Shown here: positions 6,399 through 14,227 of the stretch, piece by piece
Numbering within the stretch: position 1 is the first letter of the stretch
How the letters are laid out: each line of letters begins with the position of its first letter
DNA from: SZUA-430 sp031413635
GTDB lineage: Bacteria; Pseudomonadota; Alphaproteobacteria; Micropepsales; Micropepsaceae
Assembly: GCA_031413635.1 (NCBI GenBank)
Contig: JANOFM010000122.1
Span: forward strand, 1-16,559
Length of the DNA stretch: 16,559 bases
Direction of reading: 5' to 3'
Notes under the pieces: model-generated
The model's database searches: none
What the model was told of the DNA's origin: nothing
Seen by the model: the letters and a program-made list of their open reading frames with translations, nothing else
Program-made: the position numbers and the translations under genes

Positions 6399-6454
6399 CG
6401 CGAATTCGGGGCCGGCGCCTCTAACGGGGGCTAACATGCGGCCGCGTCACGTAC

Positions 6455-6478
6455 TATATTCGGTCTCGCGTTAGGGAG
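6455..6478 (+). promoter_or_regulatory. Candidate -10 element and Shine-Dalgarno for the glycine-zipper gene
   Basis: TATATT (6455-6460) is a good -10 match in a GC-rich gap, but the base stretch 17 upstream (TAACAT) is a poor -35. AGGGAG (6473-6478) lies 7 bases before ATG 6486 and supports that start. Confidence 0.35.
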
Positions 6479-6485
6479 AATTCGC

Positions 6486-7040
6486 ATGCTCAAATCGATC
6501 GCAACCGCCTTGCTGGCAGCAACGCTCGCGGCTCCGGCTTTTGCCGGCCAAGTCTATGGCAATTACGGACAAAGCCAGTATCAAGGCCCCCCGCCATCTC
6601 GCAGCAGCTGCGACGGCGACGTGGCGGTTGGAACCGGCATCGGCGCGATCGTCGGCGGCGTCATCGGCAATCAATTCGGCCGCGGCAGCGGACGCACCGC
6701 GGCAACCATTGGCGGTGTGATCTTGGGCGGCATCGCCGGCAACGCGATCGCCAAGGACGCCTGCAAAGATGATCGCCACGACGCTTATTATTACAACAAT
6801 ACCTACTACGACGCCTTCAGCGACCCCGATGACGGCGACGAATACGGCTGGCGCAATCCGCATACGAACAACTACGGCTACGTCACCGCGGGCAATTATT
6901 ACGAGGACGGGTACGAGAATTATTCCGGCCCCTGCCGCGAGTTCGAGCAGCGCGTCTACATCGACGGCCGCCCCGAAACCGCGACCGGCGTCGCCTGCAA
7001 GCAGGCCGACGGCACCTGGCGCATCGTCAACGGCAACTGA
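6486..7040 (+). CDS. Glycine-zipper, 17-kDa surface-antigen-like envelope protein
   Basis: The 184-residue protein has a signal peptide (MLKSIATALLAATLAAPAFA, cleavage predicted after residue 20). Residues 48-88 form a double glycine zipper (VGTGIGAIVGGVIGNQFGRG, then TIGGVILGGIAGNAIAK), as in the rickettsial 17-kDa antigen and related outer-membrane proteins. A Tyr/Asn/Asp-rich, low-complexity segment (about 98-148) follows. The C-terminal module 'QRVYIDGRPETATGVACKQ' plus 'DGTWRIVNG' (about 155-184) matches the surface-antigen C-terminus. Unlike many family members it has no lipobox; the predicted cleavage is by signal peptidase I. Four Cys (42, 93, 150, 171) could form disulfides. Its likely location is the periplasm or outer membrane; a structural or stress role is inferred. 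Confidence 0.85.
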   Translation: MLKSIATALLAATLAAPAFAGQVYGNYGQSQYQGPPPSRSSCDGDVAVGTGIGAIVGGVIGNQFGRGSGRTAATIGGVILGGIAGNAIAKDACKDDRHDAYYYNNTYYDAFSDPDDGDEYGWRNPHTNNYGYVTAGNYYEDGYENYSGPCREFEQRVYIDGRPETATGVACKQADGTWRIVNGN

Positions 7041-7078
7041 ATTTGCACGGTTGACGCATTCGCTTTGCAGCGGTGATC

Positions 7079-7717
7079 ATGGTTCCCGCCATGAGCGCCC
7101 CGCCGAAAACCGTTTTGACCGCCTCGCCTGAAGAAGAAGAGTCGATCCGCAACGCCGTACGCAACGCCGATCCGGCGACGTTGGGTCCCGGCCGCGTCAT
7201 GGCACGTGAGGCCCACGCCGGCGCCGTGCTCGATCTTCTCGCCGATCCGGCGGTGTCGGACCCCGTTTACGCCCTGCCGCGTCCGTTCACGCACGCCTCT
7301 GTCGCGGACTGGATCGAACACTGCGCGCAAGCGCGCCGCGCGGGCGAGGGCCTGTTGATCTTGACCGCAACGCCCGGCGGCACGGTCATGGGCTACTCGA
7401 AAATCAGCGTTTGGCCCGACCGTTCCTCCGCCGAATTGGGCGGCGCCTTGCGCGCCACGTTGCAGAACGCGGGCTCAGGCGGGGCAGGGGCGGCGCACAT
7501 GATCGACTGGATCTTCGCGACGCTGCAAGTCCGCCTGATCTGCCTAACGGCGGCCCTCGACAACATCCGCTCGGCAAGGTTGATCGACCGCATGGGGTTC
7601 ACGCGGCTGGGCGAACGCGACGCGGTACGCGCGGACGGGTCGGTGCGGCGATCGCTGTACTGGGAGATGGGGCGGGAGGGGTGGGAACGAAATTCGTTTA
7701 CAAAGCCGGGTTGTTAA
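7079..7717 (+). CDS. GNAT family N-acetyltransferase (RimJ/RimL-like)
   Basis: The product of about 212 residues shows a GNAT core. 'MAREAHAGAVLDLLADP' near the N-terminus is the first strand and helix. 'GGTVMGYSKISVWPDRSSAELGGAL' forms strands 2-4. The acetyl-CoA loop is degenerate (Q-N-A-G-S-G-G-A-G). 'LTAALDNIRSARLIDRMGF' is the classic motif B with the conserved Asn and the Ser-x-x-Leu-x-x-x-x-Gly-Phe helix. Such enzymes acetylate protein N-termini, amino acids or small amines; the substrate here is unknown. Start choice is uncertain: GTG 7073, ATG 7079 and ATG 7091 are in frame and none has a strong ribosome-binding site. It lies 38 bases after the glycine-zipper gene and may share its transcript. 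Confidence 0.85.
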   Translation: MVPAMSAPPKTVLTASPEEEESIRNAVRNADPATLGPGRVMAREAHAGAVLDLLADPAVSDPVYALPRPFTHASVADWIEHCAQARRAGEGLLILTATPGGTVMGYSKISVWPDRSSAELGGALRATLQNAGSGGAGAAHMIDWIFATLQVRLICLTAALDNIRSARLIDRMGFTRLGERDAVRADGSVRRSLYWEMGREGWERNSFTKPGC

Positions 7718-7847
7718 GCACGCCAACCCGCAGATCCCCATTGCTGTCGCCGATAGCTCCTGCATGCAGTACAATCAAATTTTCCAGGCATTGTGACACA
7801 CTCTCGCCGAGGCGGGCCGACTAGGACATTGGAAACTTGGTGTCGGC

Positions 7848-7870
7848 TCAACTGGCACCTCGTAAGTTGA
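7848..7870. repeat. Inverted repeat in the leader of the RgpF-like gene
   Basis: TCAACT (7848-7853) and AGTTGA (7865-7870) are perfect inverted arms around 11 bases, 32 bases before ATG 7902. It could be an operator or an mRNA leader hairpin. The rest of the 7718-7901 gap contains a 10-base palindrome CTGCATGCAG (7760-7769) but no clear terminator or promoter pair. Confidence 0.35.
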
Positions 7871-7901
7871 ACTAGTAACTGCGCGATATCCGGGTGCCAA
7901 T

Positions 7902-9287
7902 ATGACTGTCAGCGAGTCCTCCGAAAAAAGCAAAAGTCCACTTAAGACCGCGGCGACATCGTTTCGCGGCATCCCCGGCTTCGTCGATTTTTGCGAGATG
8001 GACACGATTTCTGGATGGGCTCAAATCCCATTCCTCTCGCTGATGCCGGCGGTAGTCGATCTATCGATTGATGGTGCCCAAGTTGCTTCGGTCAGGGCGA
8101 ATATCTTTCGGCAAGATCTGCGCGATCAGGGAATTCGCGATGGGTTTGCAGGTTTTTCAATCAAGATTCCGTTGACGTTTCAAGACGGCAAGGTACATCG
8201 TTTCGTCGTGACGGAACGCATTTCGAAGAAGCATCTCGGTGGCATTGCGCAATTTCAAGTTCCTGTAGATGTCGAGCGCATTGCCCGCAGTGAACTTTTT
8301 CTCAAAAGTGTAAGTTTGGCTTCGAATGTGCGAGATGATACATTCCTGGACGCACTCAAGAACAAGAAGAAGCTCGCCGTCATTTGCGCGTTCACGCCTG
8401 GCAATGACCTATATGCCTATCACCACCGACTGATTGACGAGTTGAGATCGGCTGGATTCGCGGTCATGTTGGGGCAAAGTTACTCGCATGTAAGCAACGC
8501 GAGCGTCGTTTCCGTTTCGCCGCCAAAGTCGGCGGCTGATGCATACTTGGTCAAAGACAATCTGGGATACGACTTCGGAACGTGGCTCTCGTGTGTTGTG
8601 GCCGTTAGAGAGCATTTGCGATTGCTCGACGAACTGTTGCTGGTAAACGATAGCGTCTTTGGACCGCTTTCCGATTTCAAGAAATTCCGAGGCAAGATTG
8701 ACGGTTGCGCCGCTGACGTAGTGGGTGTTTGTGACAGCTACGAACACAATTTCCACCTACAGAGTTTCTTTCTGCTTTTCCGGAAGAGTGTGTTGCAGAG
8801 CGGCTTCTTCGATAGTTTTGTCGACGAGTACTCCTACAGCAATGAAAAGGACAAGGTCATCCGAGATGGCGAATTGGCCCTGACCCCGCAGCTGCAGCAA
8901 AAAGGCTTCCAATGTGATGCGCTGTATCGGTATGAAGACCTCGCAAAATCCTGGCTTGAACGGTTGCCCGGCTACATATCGCTGGTGGCGCAACTTCCAG
9001 AGAATACTGGACGATCCCTTCAGGGACCATGTTCAGCAGAAGTGGAGTACTTGGACAATTTGGCGAGACACATTCGACGTGGCGACCCCGTCAACCCAAC
9101 GCACTATTTTTGGGACATTTTGCTTGAACTGGGGTGCCCATTCCTAAAACGGGAATTGATATTCAAGAATCCGATCAATCATCCACTCTTGTATCGCGCG
9201 CCGGAAATCATTCGGACATCCGGATATCCCATTGAGCTGATCCGCGACGCTGCCAAACGGTTTGGCGCCACGAAGGTCTTTTTCTGA
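7902..9287 (+). CDS. Rhamnan synthesis F (RgpF-like) protein with extra N-terminal domain
   Basis: The 461-residue protein has two parts. Residues about 26-120 form a beta-rich module of the kind found on alphaproteobacterial glycan enzymes: 'GFVDFCEMDTISGWAQ', 'VVDLSIDGAQVASVRANIFRQDL', 'IRDGFAGFSIKIP', 'GKVHRFVVTE'. Residues about 155-430 match the RgpF family: 'LAVICAFTP' first strand, 'GYDFGTW' (222-228), 'LLVNDSVFGP' (246-255), 'HLQSFFLLF' (285-293), and the C-terminal 'NPTHYFWDILLELGCPFLKR' (398-417). RgpF-like proteins take part in rhamnose-polysaccharide assembly, in line with the dTDP-rhamnose operon downstream; the acceptor is unknown. Base composition is clearly less GC-rich than the rfb genes. 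The stop shares one base with the next start, implying translational coupling. Confidence 0.85.
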   Translation: MTVSESSEKSKSPLKTAATSFRGIPGFVDFCEMDTISGWAQIPFLSLMPAVVDLSIDGAQVASVRANIFRQDLRDQGIRDGFAGFSIKIPLTFQDGKVHRFVVTERISKKHLGGIAQFQVPVDVERIARSELFLKSVSLASNVRDDTFLDALKNKKKLAVICAFTPGNDLYAYHHRLIDELRSAGFAVMLGQSYSHVSNASVVSVSPPKSAADAYLVKDNLGYDFGTWLSCVVAVREHLRLLDELLLVNDSVFGPLSDFKKFRGKIDGCAADVVGVCDSYEHNFHLQSFFLLFRKSVLQSGFFDSFVDEYSYSNEKDKVIRDGELALTPQLQQKGFQCDALYRYEDLAKSWLERLPGYISLVAQLPENTGRSLQGPCSAEVEYLDNLARHIRRGDPVNPTHYFWDILLELGCPFLKRELIFKNPINHPLLYRAPEIIRTSGYPIELIRDAAKRFGATKVFF

Positions 9288-9982
9288 TGGCCGATGCCCC
9301 TGTCAATGATTCGCCGGTCGTGTTTGGTCCGTGCGTGACAATCGGGACGCGGTGGCTTCTCAAGCCCAATACTGTGGTTGTTCTAGGAGCTGCGCGCGGC
9401 GGAACGTCAATGGTCGCGGGCGTCATGCGAATTCTCGGCATCGACATGGGCGAAAATGTGGACGGTGACAACAATGAGGATCAAGTCTTCATCGAACATC
9501 GAGGCGATAGAAGCATTTTCACGGACAAAAATAATGCGCCTCGCAAGAAGAAGTATCTTGAGTCCATCGGCCGCCACATCGATACGAGAAATCAAATGAG
9601 CAAGACGTGGGGGTGGAAAGACCCGCTGGCCTCCTACTACGTCTCGGAAATCGTTTCCAAACTGCAACAGCCCGCTTTCGTATTTGTGGCACGTGATCCA
9701 ATTGCCGTTGCAATTCGCGAAAGGCACGAAGAGCGCTCGGAGGCGCCCGGTGCTGCACTCGCTTATATCTTGAATACCGTGAATGAATATAAGGCGATCG
9801 CGGATTTTCTTGCCGGTCGCACGCAAGGCGCGCTGCTTGTCAGCTATGAGCGAGCGCTTCGTCAGCCCGAAGCCACCGTGTCCGGCATTAGAGAATTTCT
9901 TTGTTTAACGCCGGACTCAGAGGTTGAGAATAGGGCAACTGCTTTCATAGCGCCGGGTCGCGGCTCTGCGCGGATCGACTGA
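9287..9982 (+). CDS. Sulfotransferase-like P-loop protein
   Basis: The 231-residue protein starts at ATG 9287, whose A is the last base of the preceding TGA. 'VVVLGAARGGTSMVAGVMRI' (30-49) matches the sulfotransferase 5'-phosphosulfate-binding loop (usually GxPRSGTS, here GAARGGTS). 'KTWGWKDPLASYY' (106-118) and 'FVFVARDPIAVAIRE' (131-145) correspond to the later family motif, with Arg136 in the PAPS 3'-phosphate position; the Ser often found a few residues later is not obvious. 'LLVSYERALRQPEATVSGI' resembles the usual C-terminal helix region. If active, it would transfer sulfate from PAPS to a sugar hydroxyl of the surface glycan. It is shorter than many sulfotransferases (250-350 aa). GC is low, as in its partner gene. 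Confidence 0.75.
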   Translation: MADAPVNDSPVVFGPCVTIGTRWLLKPNTVVVLGAARGGTSMVAGVMRILGIDMGENVDGDNNEDQVFIEHRGDRSIFTDKNNAPRKKKYLESIGRHIDTRNQMSKTWGWKDPLASYYVSEIVSKLQQPAFVFVARDPIAVAIRERHEERSEAPGAALAYILNTVNEYKAIADFLAGRTQGALLVSYERALRQPEATVSGIREFLCLTPDSEVENRATAFIAPGRGSARID

Positions 9983-10003
9983 GGCCCCAAACACGATGCA
10001 CTC

Positions 10004-10651
10004 CTAACTGTCTGCGAGAGGCAGTATCTTGACGTAAATGCCCAATAGTTCGGTCGAGTGTCCCTTTCCGTCAGCATCGGAATGCACGACGACGATGGGC
10101 GAATTTCCGAATTCACCGTCAATCGAGGGAACGGTGTAGACAAACGTCTTTAACTCGAAAATTGGCGACAATTCGACGACTTGCCATCCGCTGTTTCCCG
10201 CTTGTTGCGTAGCGTAGACGATGGAAAAAGCCCCGGCGGAATTCGCCTGCGAACTTCTCGCGACGACGCCGATTTCAACACGTCGGCCTTTGCTGCGGTT
10301 GCTGAATTCCAACGGCAGCGTAAAACTAAGGCCTCGCTCGGACCACTTGGGCGTCTCATTGTCTAACGCACCGCTGCTTGTGAGCCGGGCAAAGGTGAAT
10401 TGCCCGTCGCCAAGGCTAAATCTTTCCAGTTTTTGTCCTGGCGCCAACTGCCATCTCGGTGCGTCGGACTCCGCAAATGTGACGGCAAACCCTCCCAGCG
10501 CGGTAACCTCTGTCATCCGAGTCACAAGCTCTCGTTCCGATGGCTTAAAGAAGGGAAGGTCGATTCCCAGAAAGTTCGTGCTCGCCAGAACCCCCGCCGC
10601 GACGACAGCGAGACCGACGGCGCCTGCAACCAAGATACCCGCCCGTGCCAT
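10004..10651 (-). CDS. Single-TM anchored protein of unknown function
   Basis: The 215-residue protein has one N-terminal hydrophobic segment (about 5-27, ILVAGAVGLAVVAAGVLAS) after MARAG, so it is an anchored or exported protein. The remainder looks all-beta: 'RWQLAPGQKLERFSLGDGQ', 'LSFTLPLEFSNRSKGRRVEI', 'AGAFSIVYATQQAGNSGWQ', 'FELKTFVYTVP', 'NSPIVVVHSDADGKGHSTEL', 'LGIYVKILPL'. That pattern is reminiscent of carbohydrate-binding jelly-roll modules, but this is inference from strand spacing only. GAAGGGAGAAGA just before ATG 10651 is a good ribosome-binding site. It converges on the sulfotransferase-like gene (21-base gap, no terminator seen) and is divergent from rfbB. It may work on the surface polysaccharide, by context only. 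Confidence 0.8.
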   Translation of the reverse strand: MARAGILVAGAVGLAVVAAGVLASTNFLGIDLPFFKPSERELVTRMTEVTALGGFAVTFAESDAPRWQLAPGQKLERFSLGDGQFTFARLTSSGALDNETPKWSERGLSFTLPLEFSNRSKGRRVEIGVVARSSQANSAGAFSIVYATQQAGNSGWQVVELSPIFELKTFVYTVPSIDGEFGNSPIVVVHSDADGKGHSTELLGIYVKILPLADS

Positions 10652-10689
10652 TCTTCTCCCTTCGCAAATTGGGCCAAACCCTGACTTTT

Positions 10690-10719
10690 AGGTTACAAGA
10701 CGCCGTTGGCCGAAGGCAA
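10690..10719 (-). promoter_or_regulatory. Candidate promoter for the single-TM protein
   Basis: On the minus strand TTGCCT (10714-10719) and TAACCT (10690-10695) are separated by 18 bases, about 40 bases before ATG 10651. Both are partial matches to -35 and -10 hexamers, so the call is weak. Confidence 0.3.
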
Positions 10720-10743
10720 GGAACTCGAACAAATCTCAGCCGC

Positions 10744-10771
10744 TTAACCGTAGCCAATAATTCGGTAATAT
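10744..10771 (+). promoter_or_regulatory. Candidate promoter of the rhamnose operon
   Basis: TTAACC (10744-10749) and TAATAT (10766-10771) lie 16 bases apart, upstream of rfbB. TAATAT is a good -10; TTAACC matches the -35 consensus at four positions. The region is AT-rich compared with the operon. It would give a leader of about 58 bases. An inverted repeat flanks the -10. Confidence 0.45.
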
Positions 10772-10782
10772 GCCTTTATTGG
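10754..10782. promoter_or_regulatory. Inverted repeat flanking the rfbB -10, possible operator
   Basis: CCAATAA (10754-10760) and TTATTGG (10776-10782) are perfect 7-base inverted arms around 15 bases that contain the putative -10 TAATAT. Centre-to-centre arm spacing is 22 bases, about two helical turns, suitable for a dimeric regulator. No known regulator motif is recognised. Confidence 0.4.
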
Positions 10783-10836
10783 TTCGGCCCATGCACGTAG
10801 TTCACAACCCTCAGCGCACGGTAGATACGGCCCAAT

Positions 10837-11904
10837 ATGCAACTCTTGCTTACCGGTGGCGCAGGCTTCATTGGCTCCGCGGTCGCGCGCACAATCGCGT
10901 GCCGCCGAGTCGCTAGCCTGCTTGTCGTCGACAAGCTCACCTATGCCGCCAGCCTAGCTTCCCTCAAGCCGATCCAGAACGCAGACGCATTTACCTTCCT
11001 CCACGCCGACATCGGCGACGCGGCCGCCATGCGCTCGGCCTTCGCTAGCCACAGGCCCGACATCGTCATGCACCTGGCCGCCGAAAGCCATGTCGACCGT
11101 TCCATCGACGCGCCGGCGGATTTCGTCACAACCAATATCGTGGGCACCTTTCGCCTGCTCGAAACCGCACTGAACTATTATCGCGAACTCGATCCCGTCG
11201 CCGCGCGAAAATTTCGCTTTCATCACGTCTCCACCGACGAAGTTTTCGGCGCGCTGGGCGTCGAGGGGCACTTCACCGAAACCACCGCTTACGCTCCGCG
11301 CTCGCCTTATTCGGCGTCGAAGGCCGCCTCCGACCATCTCGTGCGCGCCTGGGGCGAGACCTACGGCCTGCCGGTCGTGATCTCGAACTGCTCGAACAAT
11401 TACGGTCCCTATCAGTTTCCGGAAAAACTCATTCCGCTGACCATCTTGAATGCGCTCGCAGGCAAGACGTTGCCCGTCTATGGCCGCGGCGAAAACGTTC
11501 GCGACTGGCTCTACGTCGACGATCACGTCGAAGGCTTGATCGACGTGGCAACCCGCGGCCGGCCCGGCGAAACCTACGTGATGGGCGGACGCGCGGAGCG
11601 CCGCAACATCGATGTGGTGCAAAACGTTTGCCGCATCCTCGATCGCCTCGCGCCGCGCGCCGGGGAAAAGCCGCACGAGCAGCTGATTGCATTCGTCACC
11701 GACCGGCCCGGCCATGATCAGCGCTATGCCGTCGACTGCACGAAGATCGAGCGCGAACTAGGCTGGCGCCCGCGCGAAACGTTTGAGGCGGGGCTCGAAA
11801 AAACCGTGCGCTGGTATCTCGACAACAAGCACTGGTGGCAGTCCATCCAATCCGGCGCCTATCGCGGCGAGCGCCTAGGCCTCGCCCGAACGGGTGACGC
11901 ATGA
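10837..11904 (+). CDS. rfbB: dTDP-glucose 4,6-dehydratase
   Basis: RmlB/RfbB converts dTDP-D-glucose to dTDP-4-keto-6-deoxy-D-glucose, the second step of dTDP-L-rhamnose synthesis, in the cytoplasm with NAD+. The 355-residue length is typical. The Rossmann motif GGAGFIGS is at 7-14. 'VSTDEVFG' (131-138) contains the catalytic Thr-Asp-Glu, and 'YSASK' (158-162) the Tyr and Lys of the SDR active site. 'HLAAESHVDRSI' (79-90) and 'NNYGPYQFPEKLIPL' (187-201) are further family signatures. ATG 10837 gives the standard N-terminus, although the ribosome-binding site is weak. Its stop overlaps the rfbD start in ATGA (11901-11904), so the genes are translationally coupled. All key residues are present. 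Confidence 0.97.
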   Translation: MQLLLTGGAGFIGSAVARTIACRRVASLLVVDKLTYAASLASLKPIQNADAFTFLHADIGDAAAMRSAFASHRPDIVMHLAAESHVDRSIDAPADFVTTNIVGTFRLLETALNYYRELDPVAARKFRFHHVSTDEVFGALGVEGHFTETTAYAPRSPYSASKAASDHLVRAWGETYGLPVVISNCSNNYGPYQFPEKLIPLTILNALAGKTLPVYGRGENVRDWLYVDDHVEGLIDVATRGRPGETYVMGGRAERRNIDVVQNVCRILDRLAPRAGEKPHEQLIAFVTDRPGHDQRYAVDCTKIERELGWRPRETFEAGLEKTVRWYLDNKHWWQSIQSGAYRGERLGLARTGDA

Positions 11905-12772
11905 GGATCGCCGTCTTTGGTGCCGCCGGGCAACTGGGCCGGGCGTTGACGCGCATGGGTAAGGCGCGCGGCATATCCATCGTCGGATTTGATCGGACGC
12001 GTATCGACATCACCGATCGCACGGCCGTGCGCGCCGCAGTGGCCGATGCGCACGCAAACGCCGTCGTCAACGCCGCCGCCTACACCGCCGTCGACAAAGC
12101 CGAATCCGAACCCGATCGCGCCTTCGCAGTCAACCGCGACGGCGCCGCCAACGTCGCCGAAGCGGCCGATCGCGCAGGCATACCGCTCATTCACATCTCG
12201 ACCGATTATGTTTTCGACGGCGCCATGCTCGGCGCTTATATGGAGGAGGACGCGGTCGCCCCGCTCGGCGTCTATGGCCGATCGAAAGCCGGGGGCGAAG
12301 CCGCCGTCCGTAACGCCACCTCGCGTGCCGTCATCCTGCGCACCGCATGGGTCTACGGACTTGAGGGCGCGAATTTCGTCAAGACGATGCTGCGTCTTGG
12401 TGCCGAAAGCGAAGGTCTGCGCATCGTCGACGACCAGCGCGGCAGCCCCACCTTCGCCGACGACCTTGCCGATGGAGTCGTGTCTCTGGCAGGAAAACTC
12501 ACCAGCCAATCGGGCACCTATCACTTGGCGGGCGCCGGCACGGCCACCTGGTTCGAGTTCGCCACCGCGATCTTCGCTGAGGCAACCCGTTTTGGCGTGC
12601 GCACCCCGCGCCTCGAACCGATCGCGACCGCCGAATACCCGACGCCCGCCCGTCGCCCGGCGAACTCGGTCCTCGACTGCACGAAGGCAAAACGCACCTT
12701 CGCTGTTGAATTGCCCCCCTGGAATGACGGACTGTCGCGCATGCTGAATGCGCACTTTGAGGCAAGGCGCCC

Positions 12773-12776
<4 letters not shown>
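11901..12776 (+). CDS. rfbD: dTDP-4-dehydrorhamnose reductase
   Basis: RmlD/RfbD performs the last step, reducing dTDP-4-keto-L-rhamnose to dTDP-L-rhamnose with NAD(P)H. The 291-residue length is normal. The cofactor loop 'FGAAGQLGRAL' is at 6-16. 'NAAAYTAVDKAESEPDRAF' (57-75) is the family signature. 'STDYVFDG' (100-107) supplies the catalytic Thr region, and 'YGRSK' (125-129) the catalytic Tyr and Lys. 'DDQRGSPTF' follows, contacting substrate in this family. Start and stop each overlap a neighbour by 4 bases (ATGA at 11901 and 12773), a compact operon with rfbB upstream and rfbA downstream. Confidence 0.96.
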
Positions 12777-13650
<874 letters not shown>

Positions 13651-13654
<4 letters not shown>

Positions 13655-14211
13655 CGCTCGACGTGCGGCCACTTGCCATCCCCGATGTAAAGCTCGTCAC
13701 CCCGCGCCGCTTTGCCGACGCACGCGGCTACTTCACCGAAACATGGCACCGCAAGTCGCTCAGGGACGCCGGCATCGACTGCGATTTTTGTCAAGACAAC
13801 CTCTCCCTGTCGGCAAGCGCCGGTACGGTGCGCGGCCTGCATTTCCAAACGCCGCCCAATGCCCAAGCAAAACTCGTCAGCGTCCCCAAGGGTCGCATCT
13901 TCGATGTCGCCGTCGATCTGCGGAAATCCTCGGCGACGTTCGGCCGCCACGTCGCGGTCGAACTCGACGCCGAACGGGGCGCGCAACTCTTCATACCGGC
14001 GGGATTCGCGCACGGCTTTTGTACGCTCGCACCCGGCACCTTGGTCTTCTACAAGGTCGACGCGCACTATGCCCCGAACTCCGATGCCGGAATTTTCTGG
14101 GCCGACCCATCGCTTGGTATCGATTGGCCCGTGACAACCGACGGCGCGCATCTGTCGGCGAAGGACGCGGCACTGCCGAGCTTGGGCGTTATCGTCGGTT
14201 CGTTTCAATGA
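13651..14211 (+). CDS. rfbC: dTDP-4-dehydrorhamnose 3,5-epimerase
   Basis: RmlC/RfbC epimerises C3 and C5 of dTDP-4-keto-6-deoxyglucose, the third pathway step. The 186-residue cupin shows 'DARGYFTETW' (23-32), 'CQDNLSLS' (47-54), 'TVRGLHFQ' (59-66) with catalytic His64, 'VPKGRIFDVAVDLRKSS' (78-94) and 'FIPAGFAHGFCTL' (114-126) with His121. 'VFYKVDAHYAP' (132-142) carries the active-site Tyr134. Length and motif order are standard. It begins in an ATGA overlap with rfbA and is the last of the four rhamnose genes; the next start follows 16 bases after its stop, so transcription probably runs on. Confidence 0.96.
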
Positions 14212-14227
14212 GAGGGAAACCGTAAGC

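Noticed and set aside
7854..7871. A sigma54-like promoter (TGGCAC...TTGA) upstream of the RgpF-like gene
   Set aside because: The gap between the two elements is 8 bases instead of 5 and the GC of the -12 element is missing.
10954..11715. A 253-residue minus-strand frame within rfbB
   Set aside because: rfbB on the plus strand has all catalytic motifs; this frame is its shadow.
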